This document shows positions 1-8,107 of a stretch of 9,624 bases of DNA, one piece after another; position 1 is the first letter of the stretch; every line of letters begins with the position of its first letter. Under the pieces are notes generated by a model. The model was not told the DNA's origin. It saw nothing but the letters and a program-made list of their open reading frames with translations, and did not search any database. Source of the stretch: Desulfobacterales bacterium (lineage in GTDB: Bacteria > Desulfobacterota > Desulfobacteria > Desulfobacterales > Desulfobacteraceae); assembly GCA_022361135.1 (NCBI GenBank), contig JAKSBM010000059.1, positions 1 through 9,624 on the forward strand, in the 5' to 3' direction. Made by a program: the position numbers and the translations under genes.

Positions 1-440
1 ACCTGGATGAATTGGGGGTCCTGGATGAAAGGACCCTGGCCGTTCACCTGCTTCAACTCCGGAAGGGGGATCTGGACATCTTGGCCCGGCGCAGCTGTGC
101 CATCTGTCTCTGCCCCCGGAGCAATGTAAATCTCCACGGGCGGTTGCCCCGGGTGGCGGAGATGTTGAAGGCAGGATTGAAACCCGCCCTTGGCACCGAT
201 AGCCTGGCCTCCTGCGAATCCTTGAAAATCCGTGATGAAATGGCATACCTGGCCAAGCGATTTCCCGGGATTCAGCCCCGGGATATTCTGGACATGGCCA
301 CCTGCAACGGGGCCCGGGCACTGGGCGTGGATGCCCATTACGGAGACCTTTCTGTGGGAAAGCGATCTGAGTTTTTATATGTCAACACCGGGGCCAAGGG
401 CCCCGATAGTTTATTGGAAAGTATAATCCACCATGTCTAA
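1..440 (+). CDS. Amidohydrolase, C-terminal part; probable aminofutalosine deaminase
   Basis: This is the 3' part of a gene that enters from the left edge; the reading frame begins at base 3 and 145 residues are visible. It belongs to the metal-dependent amidohydrolase family (chlorohydrolase/adenosine deaminase-like branch). Visible marks are a His at 45-47 (HLLQL, equivalent to the metal-binding His of the HCV motif), CPRSN at 111-125, and GTDSLAS with the catalytic Asp at 198-200. The stop overlaps the mqnA start by 8 bases, so the two are translationally coupled. In many bacteria a gene of this family beside mqnA encodes 6-amino-6-deoxyfutalosine deaminase, which removes ammonia from the MqnE product to give futalosine in menaquinone synthesis. 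That role is inferred from family and neighbour; a generic nucleoside or guanine-type deaminase cannot be excluded because the N-terminal HxH motif is outside the window. Confidence 0.8.
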   Translation, partial: LDELGVLDERTLAVHLLQLRKGDLDILARRSCAICLCPRSNVNLHGRLPRVAEMLKAGLKPALGTDSLASCESLKIRDEMAYLAKRFPGIQPRDILDMATCNGARALGVDAHYGDLSVGKRSEFLYVNTGAKGPDSLLESIIHHV

Positions 441-1272
441 AGTGAAATTGGGAAAAATAACCTATATTAACGCCTCCCCGGTCTACTACGGCCTGGATGA
501 GGATGCCCGCAGGGGCGCCAATCCGGAATGGCTGGAAATGGTGCCGGACGTGCCTGCGGCATTGAATCGAAAAATCCTGGCCGGCGAGGTGGATATCAGT
601 CCCATTTCCGCCGCCTTTTACGCCATGCACCACGAATCCTTGTTATTGGTGCCGGATTTTTCCATCTCCTGCCATGGGCCGGTATTGTCCGTGATCTGCG
701 CCAGCCGTGTTCCCTTGGCTGAGTTGGATGGAAAGAATGTCCTTTTCTCCAAGGAGTCGGCCTCCGGAGCTTCCTTCTTTAAAATGATTTTTTCCACCCA
801 GGGTATCCAGCCCCAATTCCAGGTGGGGCCGGTGGGGGATATGGATGGGATTGATTCGGAGGTGGATGCGGTTGTGGTCATCGGAGACGATGCCCTGACC
901 CAGCCCTGGGAGACCCGGTTTCCCCATCGCATAGACCTGGGCCAGGCCTGGCTTGAGATGACGGGGCTGCCCTTTGTCTTTGCCGTTTGGGCCATTCGCC
1001 GGGAGTTTGCCCGGAAGTTTCCGGAACGGGTCAATGAGGTGATTCGCCTTTTAAATGCTTCCCGCAGGGCCGGGGATGCCCACATGGACGTGGTGGTGGA
1101 TGCCGGACAACGGCGTTTGGGATTGAGCCGGGCCCGGATTCGGGAGTACTATGATCATCTTTACTGCGACCTGGATTCGGAAAAGGAAAAGGGTATGGCC
1201 CTGTTTTTTGACTCCCTCTACCGGGAAAAAATATTAGAGACGCCGGCCCGGATCACCTATTTTCAATATTAA
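433..1272 (+). CDS. mqnA: Chorismate dehydratase MqnA (futalosine menaquinone pathway)
   Basis: A complete 279-residue protein, the usual size for MqnA, which dehydrates chorismate to 3-[(1-carboxyvinyl)oxy]benzoate, the first step of the futalosine route to menaquinone. The family signature is clear. The N-terminal LGKITYINASPVYYGL (residues 6-21) matches the G-x-I-x-Y-x-N-x-x-P start of the periplasmic-binding-like fold. PAALNRKILAGEVDISPIS (41-59) matches the LN-x-x-L-x-x-G-x-x-D-x-x-x-x-S block, and SKESASGASFFKM (106-118) is the second-lobe Ser-rich loop. No signal peptide is seen, so it acts in the cytoplasm. The ATG at 433 lies inside the end of the upstream deaminase gene, in keeping with coupled translation. 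A strong terminator 21 bases after the stop ends the unit. MqnB/C/D/E are not in the window, so the rest of the pathway lies elsewhere or upstream. Confidence 0.93.
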   Translation: MSKVKLGKITYINASPVYYGLDEDARRGANPEWLEMVPDVPAALNRKILAGEVDISPISAAFYAMHHESLLLVPDFSISCHGPVLSVICASRVPLAELDGKNVLFSKESASGASFFKMIFSTQGIQPQFQVGPVGDMDGIDSEVDAVVVIGDDALTQPWETRFPHRIDLGQAWLEMTGLPFVFAVWAIRREFARKFPERVNEVIRLLNASRRAGDAHMDVVVDAGQRRLGLSRARIREYYDHLYCDLDSEKEKGMALFFDSLYREKILETPARITYFQY

Positions 1273-1293
1273 AATCGGTTTATAAATCCTGTT

Positions 1294-1333
1294 CAGGCAG
1301 ATTCCCAATGGCGTCTGCCTGTTTTGTTTTTTT
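1294..1333 (+). terminator. Intrinsic terminator after mqnA
   Basis: A perfect 8-bp stem, CAGGCAGA (1294-1301) with TCTGCCTG (1314-1321), encloses a 12-base loop and is followed directly by a T-rich run at 1322-1333 interrupted by one G. It lies just downstream of the mqnA stop and points in the same direction. Confidence 0.85.
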
Positions 1334-1401
1334 GGGAGCACTTTGATCCGTTCTCCATTGAAACTCCGTTAATATTCAATGTCTTGCCCTTGAAATAGCC
1401 C

Positions 1402-1430
1402 TTGACTTGGGCGACTCTTTTTCCTACAAA
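1402..1430 (+). promoter_or_regulatory. Candidate sigma-70 promoter of dctP
   Basis: A -35 box TTGACT (1402-1407, 5 of 6 to consensus) and a -10 box TACAAA (1425-1430, 4 of 6) are separated by exactly 17 bases. It would start transcription near 1437 and give dctP a leader of about 140 bases. Confidence 0.5.
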
Positions 1431-1504
1431 AGATGGGTACCATTCCTTATTATCCTTATTGTTTTATAGGTGAATTACAGGTGCTGCGGCCGATGGTTGT
1501 GTCG

Positions 1505-1538
1505 GTGGCAGGCGTGACGGGCTGCCGTGGCAGCTTTT
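1505..1538 (+). promoter_or_regulatory. Small competing stems in the dctP leader
   Basis: The sequence GTGGCAG occurs at 1505-1511 and again at 1527-1533, with CTGCC between them (1522-1526). The middle segment can pair with either copy. The right-hand choice, GCTGCC/GGCAGC (1521-1534), is followed by TTTT and resembles a weak terminator, although its 2-base loop would have to open. It could be an attenuator or simply an incidental GC-rich stem. I could not match it to a known riboswitch class. Confidence 0.25.
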
Positions 1539-1576
1539 AATCCGCATCAACCCATAATGGCAAAAGGAGATCTTGC

Positions 1577-2740
1577 ATGGAAGACAAGAACAGGCGGAAT
1601 TTCATTAAGCAGGTTGGCATGGGGGCTGCGACGGCAGGTGCTGTGGGAATGGCTGGTATTCTCAGTTCCTGCAGTGACTCAAAACAAGAGGCCCAGACCC
1701 AGGAGGCCGCTCCCAAAGCTGCTGCCGCACCGGCGGTGTCCAAATCCAAACCCATTGAATGGAAAATGGTCACCACCTGGCCCCCCCATTTCCCCATGCT
1801 GGGGGAGGGTGCTGATAATCTGGCCAAATGGGTGGAGGAAATGAGTGATGGCCGCCTGAAAATCAAGGTGTACGGTGGTGGTGAGCTGGTTCCGCCCCTG
1901 GGGGTTTTTGATGCGGTGAGCCAGGGAACGGCGGAGATGGGCCATGGGGCCGCCTATTATTGGGCGGGTAAATGCCCGGCATCCCAGTTTTTTGCTGCGG
2001 TTCCCTTTGGGTTCAATGCCCAGGCCATGAATGCCTGGCTCTATTCCGGCGGCGGCATGGATCTCTGGGAAGAGGTCTATTCCCAATTCAATCTCAAACC
2101 CATGGTGGCCGGTAACACCGGTGTGCAAATGGGGGGATGGTTCAACAAAGAAATCAACTCCATGGATGATCTCAAGGGCTTGAAGATGCGGATTCCGGGG
2201 TTGGGGGGCAAGGTCCTGGCCAAGGCCGGTGGCAATGCCGTCCTTGTGGCCGGTGGGGAGATTTACACCAATCTGGATCGTGGGGTCATCGATGCCACGG
2301 AATGGGTGGGCCCCTTCCATGATTTAAAGATGGGATTCTACAAGGCGGCCAAGTATTATTATTATCCGGGATGGCATGAAAATGGAGCCGCCTTGGAATT
2401 GATGATTAACCTGGATGCCTGGAAATCCCTGCCCGAAGATCTCCAGTCCATTGTGGAAGCGGCTGCGGCCCGGGCCAATATCTGGATGCTGTCCGAGTTT
2501 GAGGCCAAGAACAATGGGGCGCTTAAGGAATTGGTCAATGTCCACAAGGTGGAGTTGAAACAATTTCCCGAGCCGGTGCTCAAAGAGTTGAAACGCCTTT
2601 CCCGTGAGGTGCTGGAGGAAGTGGCCAATTCGGACCCGGCCAGCCGGAAGGTCTATGATTCCTTCCTGGCCTTCCAGGAAAATATCGTTGACTGGAACCG
2701 GGTCACCGAAGAGGAGTACCAGAAGTTTAAGAATTTTTAA
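1577..2740 (+). CDS. dctP: TRAP transporter substrate-binding protein, DctP family (ketoacid/lactate-like)
   Basis: A 387-residue extracytoplasmic solute receptor for a tripartite ATP-independent periplasmic transporter. The N-terminus carries a twin-arginine segment (RRNFIKQ, residues 6-12), a hydrophobic stretch, and a lipobox LSSC with Cys32. It is therefore probably exported by Tat and anchored as a lipoprotein, followed by an Ala/Pro/Lys linker up to about residue 58. The mature domain has TTWPPHFP (66-73), SDGRLKIKVYGGGELVPP (90-107), and MRIPGLGG (204-211) whose Arg205 is the family's carboxylate-binding Arg. Q184, EW at 242-243 and PGWHE (264-268) are placed as expected for the TakP-like ketoacid/lactate subgroup. 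The substrate is inferred from this likeness only. The start is supported by AAGGAG 7 bases upstream. The permease genes dctQ and dctM lie convergently on the other strand. Confidence 0.9.
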   Translation: MEDKNRRNFIKQVGMGAATAGAVGMAGILSSCSDSKQEAQTQEAAPKAAAAPAVSKSKPIEWKMVTTWPPHFPMLGEGADNLAKWVEEMSDGRLKIKVYGGGELVPPLGVFDAVSQGTAEMGHGAAYYWAGKCPASQFFAAVPFGFNAQAMNAWLYSGGGMDLWEEVYSQFNLKPMVAGNTGVQMGGWFNKEINSMDDLKGLKMRIPGLGGKVLAKAGGNAVLVAGGEIYTNLDRGVIDATEWVGPFHDLKMGFYKAAKYYYYPGWHENGAALELMINLDAWKSLPEDLQSIVEAAAARANIWMLSEFEAKNNGALKELVNVHKVELKQFPEPVLKELKRLSREVLEEVANSDPASRKVYDSFLAFQENIVDWNRVTEEEYQKFKNF

Positions 2741-2767
2741 TCCGGAAATCTGATTCTATAAGATAGT

Positions 2768-2802
2768 ATCCCCTTGGTGCGTGGCGTTTGCACCAAGGGG
2801 AT
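2768..2802. terminator. Shared bidirectional hairpin between convergent dctP and dctM
   Basis: A perfect 13-bp inverted repeat (2768-2780 with 2790-2802) has a 9-base loop. It lies 27 bases after the dctP stop and 6 bases beyond the dctM stop. The T-runs on both sides are weak (TTGTATTT on the + side), so it may work as a termination or mRNA-end-protecting structure rather than a textbook terminator. The position between two convergent ends is what supports the call. Confidence 0.75.
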
Positions 2803-2808
2803 TTGTAT

Positions 2809-4134
2809 TTACAGGAGACGGGCTGGCAAACAGGTCACGGTTTCCGGGAAGAGGAAGATCAGGGTCAATCCGATGAGCTGGATGATGACAAAGGGGATGA
2901 TGCCCCGGTAGATGTCCATGGTTCTCACCGTGGGCGGGGTGACCCCCTTGAGATAGAAGAGGGCAAAGCCAAAGGGCGGGGTGAGGAAGGAGGTCTGGAG
3001 GTTCACGGCGATGAGTACGGCCAGCCAGAGGGAATCCACCCCCATGCTGACCATGATGGGGGCCAGGACCGGGACATGGATGAAGGTGATCTCAATGAAA
3101 TCCAGGAAAAAACCGGCAATGAAGATAATGGCCATGACAATGAGGAGAACCCCCCATTTCCCGAAGGGGAGGGCGGCAATGAGTTCCCGGACCAATTCAT
3201 CTCCGCCCAGTCCCCTGAAGACCAGGCCCAGGGTGGTGGCTCCCACCAGAATGATGAAGACCATGCAGGTGAGCCGGGTGGTGGCGTCCATGACCTCCCT
3301 TACGATGGTGAGGTTGAACCGGCCGTGGATGAGGGTGAGCAGGGTGGCCCCCACCGCCCCCACGGAGGCGGCTTCCGTGGGCGAGGCAATGCCGGCGAAA
3401 ATGGATCCCAGGACAGCGGTCATGAGAACCAGGGGCGGAATCAGGGCTTTGGTTACCTTGAGGGCTAGATCCCGGGGAGCCATATCTCCCATGATTTTGG
3501 GATCAGCTGGTGGGGCCCATTCCGGTTTGATCCGGGCGATAAGAAGTACATAGATCATATAAAGGAGAACCAGGATCAGGCCGGGGATGATGGCCCCCAC
3601 AAAAAGATCCCCCACGGCCACATTCATGATGTCCCCCAATAGAACCAGGACAATGCTGGGGGGGATGATCTGTCCCAGGGTGCCGGAGGCGGCCACGGTG
3701 CCGGCGGTGAGTCGTTTATTGTAATTGTTGCGCAGCATGGTGGGCACGGATAAAAGGCCCATGGTGACCACGGTGGCGCCCACGATGCCCGTGGACGCTC
3801 CCATGAGGGCGCCCACAAAGATCACCGATGCGGCCAGCCCGCCCCGGATTCGACCAAAGACCCGGGCCATGGCTTCCAATTACTCTTCGGCCAGTCCTGA
3901 TTTTTCCCGCATCACCCCCATGTAGATGAAGAGGGGGACGGCCATGAGGCTGAAATTGGTCATGGTCCCCCAAATGCGGATGGGCATGAGCTCGAAAAAG
4001 TCCAATCCCAGGTTGGCCAGACCGAAGAAAAGGGAAACACCGCCAATGGTGAAGGCCACGGGATATCCCAAAAGGAGAAGGGCAAACACCGATGCAAACA
4101 TGATCAGGGACATGTATTCATGGATCCATTCCAT
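2809..4134 (-). pseudogene. dctM: TRAP transporter large permease DctM, interrupted by an in-frame TAA
   Basis: This encodes the large, multi-membrane-segment subunit of a TRAP transporter, which carries the Na+ and substrate path. The full frame is 441 codons, normal for DctM, but codon 85 is TAA (3880-3882). Before it lie 84 residues with the usual N-terminal membrane segments, ending GVMREKSGLAEE. After it the same frame continues LEAMARVFGRIRGG and runs unbroken to the end. Downstream are both hallmark motifs: GTLGQIIPPS (full-frame residues 151-160) and NLQTSFLTPPFGFALFYLKG (378-397). Family members read straight through here, usually with Leu-Leu, so TTA to TAA is the simplest change. 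The ATG overlaps the dctQ stop by one base (TAATG). Alternatives are a sequencing error, or two chains if translation restarts at TTG 3879 or ATG 3870. Apart from the one codon, no decay is visible. Confidence 0.85.
3880..3882 (-). other. In-frame TAA stop inside dctM
   Basis: On the minus strand the codons read GAA GAG TAA TTG GAA GCC ATG. The frame is identical on both sides and no base is gained or lost. TAA is not a known selenocysteine (UGA) or pyrrolysine (UAG) codon, so recoding by those systems is not a good explanation. Confidence 0.85.
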
Positions 4135-4655
4135 TATTTGTCCCTCCCCGGATGGCCGCAGATGATGAGCAGGTTTTTGGCAATCTGGGAGAACCCCTGG
4201 ATGATGAGCAGGACAAAGCCTGCGGGGATCATGGCCTTGAGCAGGTAGCGGGCCGGCAGGCCGCCGGGGTCGGGGGAAACTTCCCCCACGGCCCAGGAGT
4301 TAAGGACAAATTTCTGGGTGGATAGGATGATGACCAGGGCAAAGGGAAAGAGGAGGAAAAGGGTACCCAGCAGGTCCACCCAGGCCTTGGTTTTGGGGCT
4401 GAATCGGATGAAGAGGATGTCCACCCGGACATGGCCTTCCTGTTTCAGGGTATAGGCCGCCCCCAGGAGGAAAATCAGGGCAAAAAGGTGCCACTCCAAT
4501 TCCTGGAGGGCCACATTCCCCTGGTTAAAAGCGTAACGCATGATGGTGTCGTAGAAGACAACCAATACCATGAGGGTGGTGAGCCAGCCGGTGAGGGCTC
4601 CGGTCTTCTGACTCAGGGCATCTATCCATTTGCTAAAGCGGTCCAGCATCTCCAT
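4134..4655 (-). CDS. dctQ: TRAP transporter small permease DctQ
   Basis: A 173-residue protein of the DctQ family, the small four-helix membrane subunit that supports DctM and contacts the loaded binding protein. Hydrophobic segments lie roughly at residues 19-36, 54-69, 92-112 and 140-158. The loop LKQEGHVRVDILF is the family's conserved K-x-x-x-H-[IV]-R-V-D motif, and FYDTIMRYAFN near residue 34 matches the typical helix-1 end with an Arg-Tyr pair. The start ATG at 4655 has AGGAG about 7 bases upstream. Its stop overlaps the dctM start by one base, as expected for coupled synthesis of the two permease subunits. A 117-base gap with a palindrome separates it from the sensor kinase upstream, so the kinase, dctQ and dctM could share a transcript. 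Confidence 0.92.
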   Translation of the reverse strand: MEMLDRFSKWIDALSQKTGALTGWLTTLMVLVVFYDTIMRYAFNQGNVALQELEWHLFALIFLLGAAYTLKQEGHVRVDILFIRFSPKTKAWVDLLGTLFLLFPFALVIILSTQKFVLNSWAVGEVSPDPGGLPARYLLKAMIPAGFVLLIIQGFSQIAKNLLIICGHPGRDK

Positions 4656-4690
4656 GGGCTTCTCCTTTGTGGGGTGTTAACGCTAAAGGG

Positions 4691-4703
4691 CTGTTGTCAA
4701 CAG
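4691..4703. promoter_or_regulatory. Palindrome upstream of dctQ, possible operator
   Basis: CTGTTG-T-CAACAG is a perfect 6-bp inverted repeat around one base, 36 bases before the dctQ start. On the minus strand the same stretch holds two overlapping TTGAC boxes that could act as -35 elements, but no convincing -10 follows. It may be a repressor site or part of a weak dctQ promoter. Confidence 0.3.
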
Positions 4704-4748
4704 TCAACGGTTCAGCATGGGGTGCTTTGGGGCGCCGGTGCGGGATGT

Positions 4749-4766
4749 CCGGGAAATTCTTCCCGG
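4749..4766 (-). other. Short hairpin just after the kinase gene
   Basis: CCGGGAA (4749-4755) pairs with TTCCCGG (4760-4766) around a 4-base loop, starting 6 bases beyond the kinase stop. There is no T-run, so it is more likely a processing or attenuation structure than a full terminator. Confidence 0.35.
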
Positions 4767-4772
4767 TGGAAC

Positions 4773-5882
4773 TCAACGGGGCAGGCGAAAGGAAAAGGTG
4801 GTGCCGTCCTTGGGAGAGGAGCGGAAATTCACCTTGCCCTTGAGGTATTCTTCCCCAAATAACTTCATGGAATAGGTGCCCAGGCCTCGGCCGGGTTCGG
4901 ATTTCCGGCTGAAATGGCGCTGGAAGATGCGCTTTTGGATGGGGGTGGGGATGTGGGCGGTGTTGTGGACGTTCCAGGTGACTTGCTCTGCATCGGCCTC
5001 CACCCGGATTTGAATGGCACTGCCCATGGGGGTGGCCTCCAGGGCATTGATGACCATGTTGCACAGGACTTTGGAAACCAGCATGGTGTCGGTCTCCAGG
5101 CTGATGCTCTGCCTGGGCCATTCTTCATGGATTTCTTTGCCAAAGGCGGCCTTGTGGCCGTCAATGGTCGTGTGGAGCATGTGGCGGATATCTTCCAATT
5201 CCACAATGCGGCCCACGGGATTGTATTCGGTGATGCGGTTTTTTGAAAAATTTTTCTGGAGATCGACCTCGCCCATGAGGCGTTCGATGCTGTCGTTGAG
5301 AAATGCGATGTCTTCGTCAAAGGGTTTTTTGAGTTGGAGAAGCTGGGCACTGCCGTAGAGTGCGGTCAGGGAATTGTTGATGTCGTGGAAAAAGACCCGT
5401 TCCAAATTGGCCCAGAACTGCTGCCGGGTGATGTCCTGGGCATAGACCAGAATCCATTTTGTTTTTTTGAGAACCACCGGCTTTGCCTTGATCTTCAGGC
5501 ATATGTCCGATCGGCTGCCTTCCCGATCCGATATCAGGGCACAGATTTCTTCCCTGAATTGGTCCGGCTCCATGCCCATGGCGGCCCGGATGGCGATGTT
5601 GGCCCCGCAGGAAACGCAATAATCCGTGGTGCCGCAGCCGTCGGGTTTTTTGTCGGCATGGATGCATTTCATGCTTTGGCCCAGGCGAAACCCCAGCACC
5701 TCTCGGACATCCTCAATGCCGAGTTCCTTTAAAAAAGCATGGTTTACGGTGACGATCTGGCGGTCCTGGTCCAGGACAACCAGAAGTCCGGCCGCCGTTT
5801 TGAGGAGGGTGTCCATGAGGGGGTGGTGACTGATTTTTTCAACCTGGCTGTTTCCGGAGCGTACATTGAACAGATTCGACAT
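4773..5882 (-). CDS. PAS-domain sensor histidine kinase with four-cysteine cluster
   Basis: A 369-residue kinase with no membrane segment, so it is probably cytoplasmic. Residues about 24-152 form a PAS-like sensor (AAGLLVVLDQD ... ILVYAQDIT). It contains an inserted cluster C73-x9-C83-x5-C89-x2-C92 (GCG....C..CGA), a pattern that could bind a metal, Fe-S cluster or redox signal. FFHDINN (164-170) is the phospho-acceptor box with His166. LCNMVINALEA (273-283) is the N-box, and GRGLGTYSMKL (331-341) with DGTTFSF (359-365) are the glycine boxes. The usual DxGxG is replaced by VHNTAHIP, which is typical of this FFHD-type subgroup. ATG 5882 was chosen over TTG 5966 because AGGA lies 4 bases upstream and the family similarity starts after it. 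No response regulator is in the window. Position before dctQM suggests, but does not prove, control of the transporter. Confidence 0.88.
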   Translation of the reverse strand: MSNLFNVRSGNSQVEKISHHPLMDTLLKTAAGLLVVLDQDRQIVTVNHAFLKELGIEDVREVLGFRLGQSMKCIHADKKPDGCGTTDYCVSCGANIAIRAAMGMEPDQFREEICALISDREGSRSDICLKIKAKPVVLKKTKWILVYAQDITRQQFWANLERVFFHDINNSLTALYGSAQLLQLKKPFDEDIAFLNDSIERLMGEVDLQKNFSKNRITEYNPVGRIVELEDIRHMLHTTIDGHKAAFGKEIHEEWPRQSISLETDTMLVSKVLCNMVINALEATPMGSAIQIRVEADAEQVTWNVHNTAHIPTPIQKRIFQRHFSRKSEPGRGLGTYSMKLFGEEYLKGKVNFRSSPKDGTTFSFRLPR

Positions 5883-5925
5883 CTTTCCTATCCCTGGAAT
5901 AACAATGTTGAATAAATAAAGCGAA

Positions 5926-5957
5926 CCCCAACTGCTTTGGGGGGTACCCCCGTTGGG
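5926..5957 (-). promoter_or_regulatory. Competing stems in the kinase leader
   Basis: On the minus strand the order is CCCAAC, GGGGG, CCCCCCAA, GTTGGGG. The first and last can pair (5952-5957 with 5927-5932) around GGGG/CCCC. Alternatively CCCCAA (5937-5942) can pair with TTGGGG (5926-5931). The two foldings exclude each other, as in attenuators or RNA switches. No T-run follows, and no ligand or known RNA class is recognised. Confidence 0.25.
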
Positions 5958-6018
5958 TGTCGCCAAGATGGTAAATTGGAATATATCGGTTCTGCGCAGC
6001 TAAAAAACTATCCAACCA

Positions 6019-6046
6019 TTTATGCTGATTTGGACTTAATTTTCAA
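6019..6046 (-). promoter_or_regulatory. Candidate promoter of the sensor kinase
   Basis: On the minus strand TTGAAA (6041-6046, 5 of 6) and CATAAA (6019-6024, 4 of 6) are 16 bases apart, in an AT-rich stretch. Transcription would start near 6012 and leave a leader of about 130 bases before ATG 5882. This is the best candidate seen but not a strong one. Confidence 0.3.
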
Positions 6047-6100
6047 TGTTTATCTTGGATTTTAATAAAAAAATATGGGGAGGGAAGGGGGAGTAGAAAT

Positions 6101-6134
6101 AAAAAACCCCCGGTGAAATTCACCGAGGGGTTTT
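6101..6134 (-). terminator. Intrinsic terminator of the tadA-purA-tRNA-Pro unit
   Basis: CCCC plus CGGTGAA (6107-6117) pairs with TTCACCG plus GGGG (6119-6130), with one bulged A at 6126. On the minus strand it is followed by six T (6106-6101) and then ATTTC. A TTTT run also follows on the + side, so it can work in both directions, but only the minus strand has a transcript arriving. Confidence 0.88.
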
Positions 6135-6149
6135 GACAACGATTGTCAA
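6133..6149. promoter_or_regulatory. TTGACAA/TTGTCAA palindrome in the tRNA-Pro trailer
   Basis: TTGACAA (6133-6139) and TTGTCAA (6143-6149) form a perfect 7-bp inverted repeat around CGA. It abuts the terminator and shares the TTGTCAA core with the palindrome before dctQ at 4691-4703. It could be a protein-binding site or only part of the trailer RNA fold. Confidence 0.3.
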
Positions 6150-6200
6150 CTTTTTCCTATTTTGGAGTTTTAAGAAACTCTTGAAACCCTTGTAAATAGG

Positions 6201-6277
<77 letters not shown>

Positions 6278-6324
6278 ACTCAAGAAGACAAGAATAGATA
6301 TACTATACCATTTGAAATGTCAAA

Positions 6325-8066
<1,742 letters not shown>

Positions 8067-8078
8067 AACCAGCCTATA

Positions 8079-8107
8079 CTTATATAGAGCTTTTACGGCA
8101 AGGTCAA
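8079..8107 (-). promoter_or_regulatory. Sigma-70 promoter of tadA-purA
   Basis: On the minus strand TTGACC (8102-8107, 5 of 6) and TATAAG (8079-8084, 5 of 6) are separated by exactly 17 bases. Transcription would begin near 8072, leaving only about 5-8 bases before the tadA ATG at 8066. It supports that ATG over the upstream starts. Confidence 0.6.

Larger units (their letters stand above)
1273..1576. other. Intergenic region mqnA-dctP
   Basis: This 304-base stretch holds no credible gene. It contains the mqnA terminator, a candidate sigma-70 promoter at 1402-1430 and a long leader for dctP with small competing stems near 1505-1538. The dctP ribosome-binding site AAGGAG lies 7 bases before its ATG. 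No sigma-54 -24/-12 pair with correct GG-N10-GC spacing was found. Confidence 0.7.
5883..6200. other. Intergenic region between kinase and tRNA-Pro
   Basis: These 318 bases hold no gene I can support. The left half is the kinase leader and candidate promoter. The right half is the tRNA-Pro trailer: a 6-bp hairpin (6165-6180), a TTGACAA/TTGTCAA palindrome (6133-6149) and the terminator at 6101-6134. A purine-rich run lies at 6076-6100. Confidence 0.65.

Noticed and set aside
618..1085. - strand open frame of 155 codons
   Set aside because: Antisense shadow of mqnA; no recognisable protein features.
1500..1530. Sigma-54 promoter before dctP
   Set aside because: GG and GC elements are not separated by the required 10 bases, and a sigma-70-like promoter lies upstream.
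2788..3468. Long + strand open frame (226 codons) rich in Gly, Glu and Asp
   Set aside because: It lies antisense to dctM, has low-complexity composition typical of a shadow frame in G-rich DNA, and lacks any domain.
3880..3882. Recoding of the dctM stop as selenocysteine or pyrrolysine
   Set aside because: Those use UGA and UAG; this is UAA, and no Sec-type stem-loop was evident.
5883..5966. Longer kinase start at TTG 5966
   Set aside because: The extra 28 residues are low-similarity sequence over the GC-rich leader stems, while ATG 5882 has an AGGA element.
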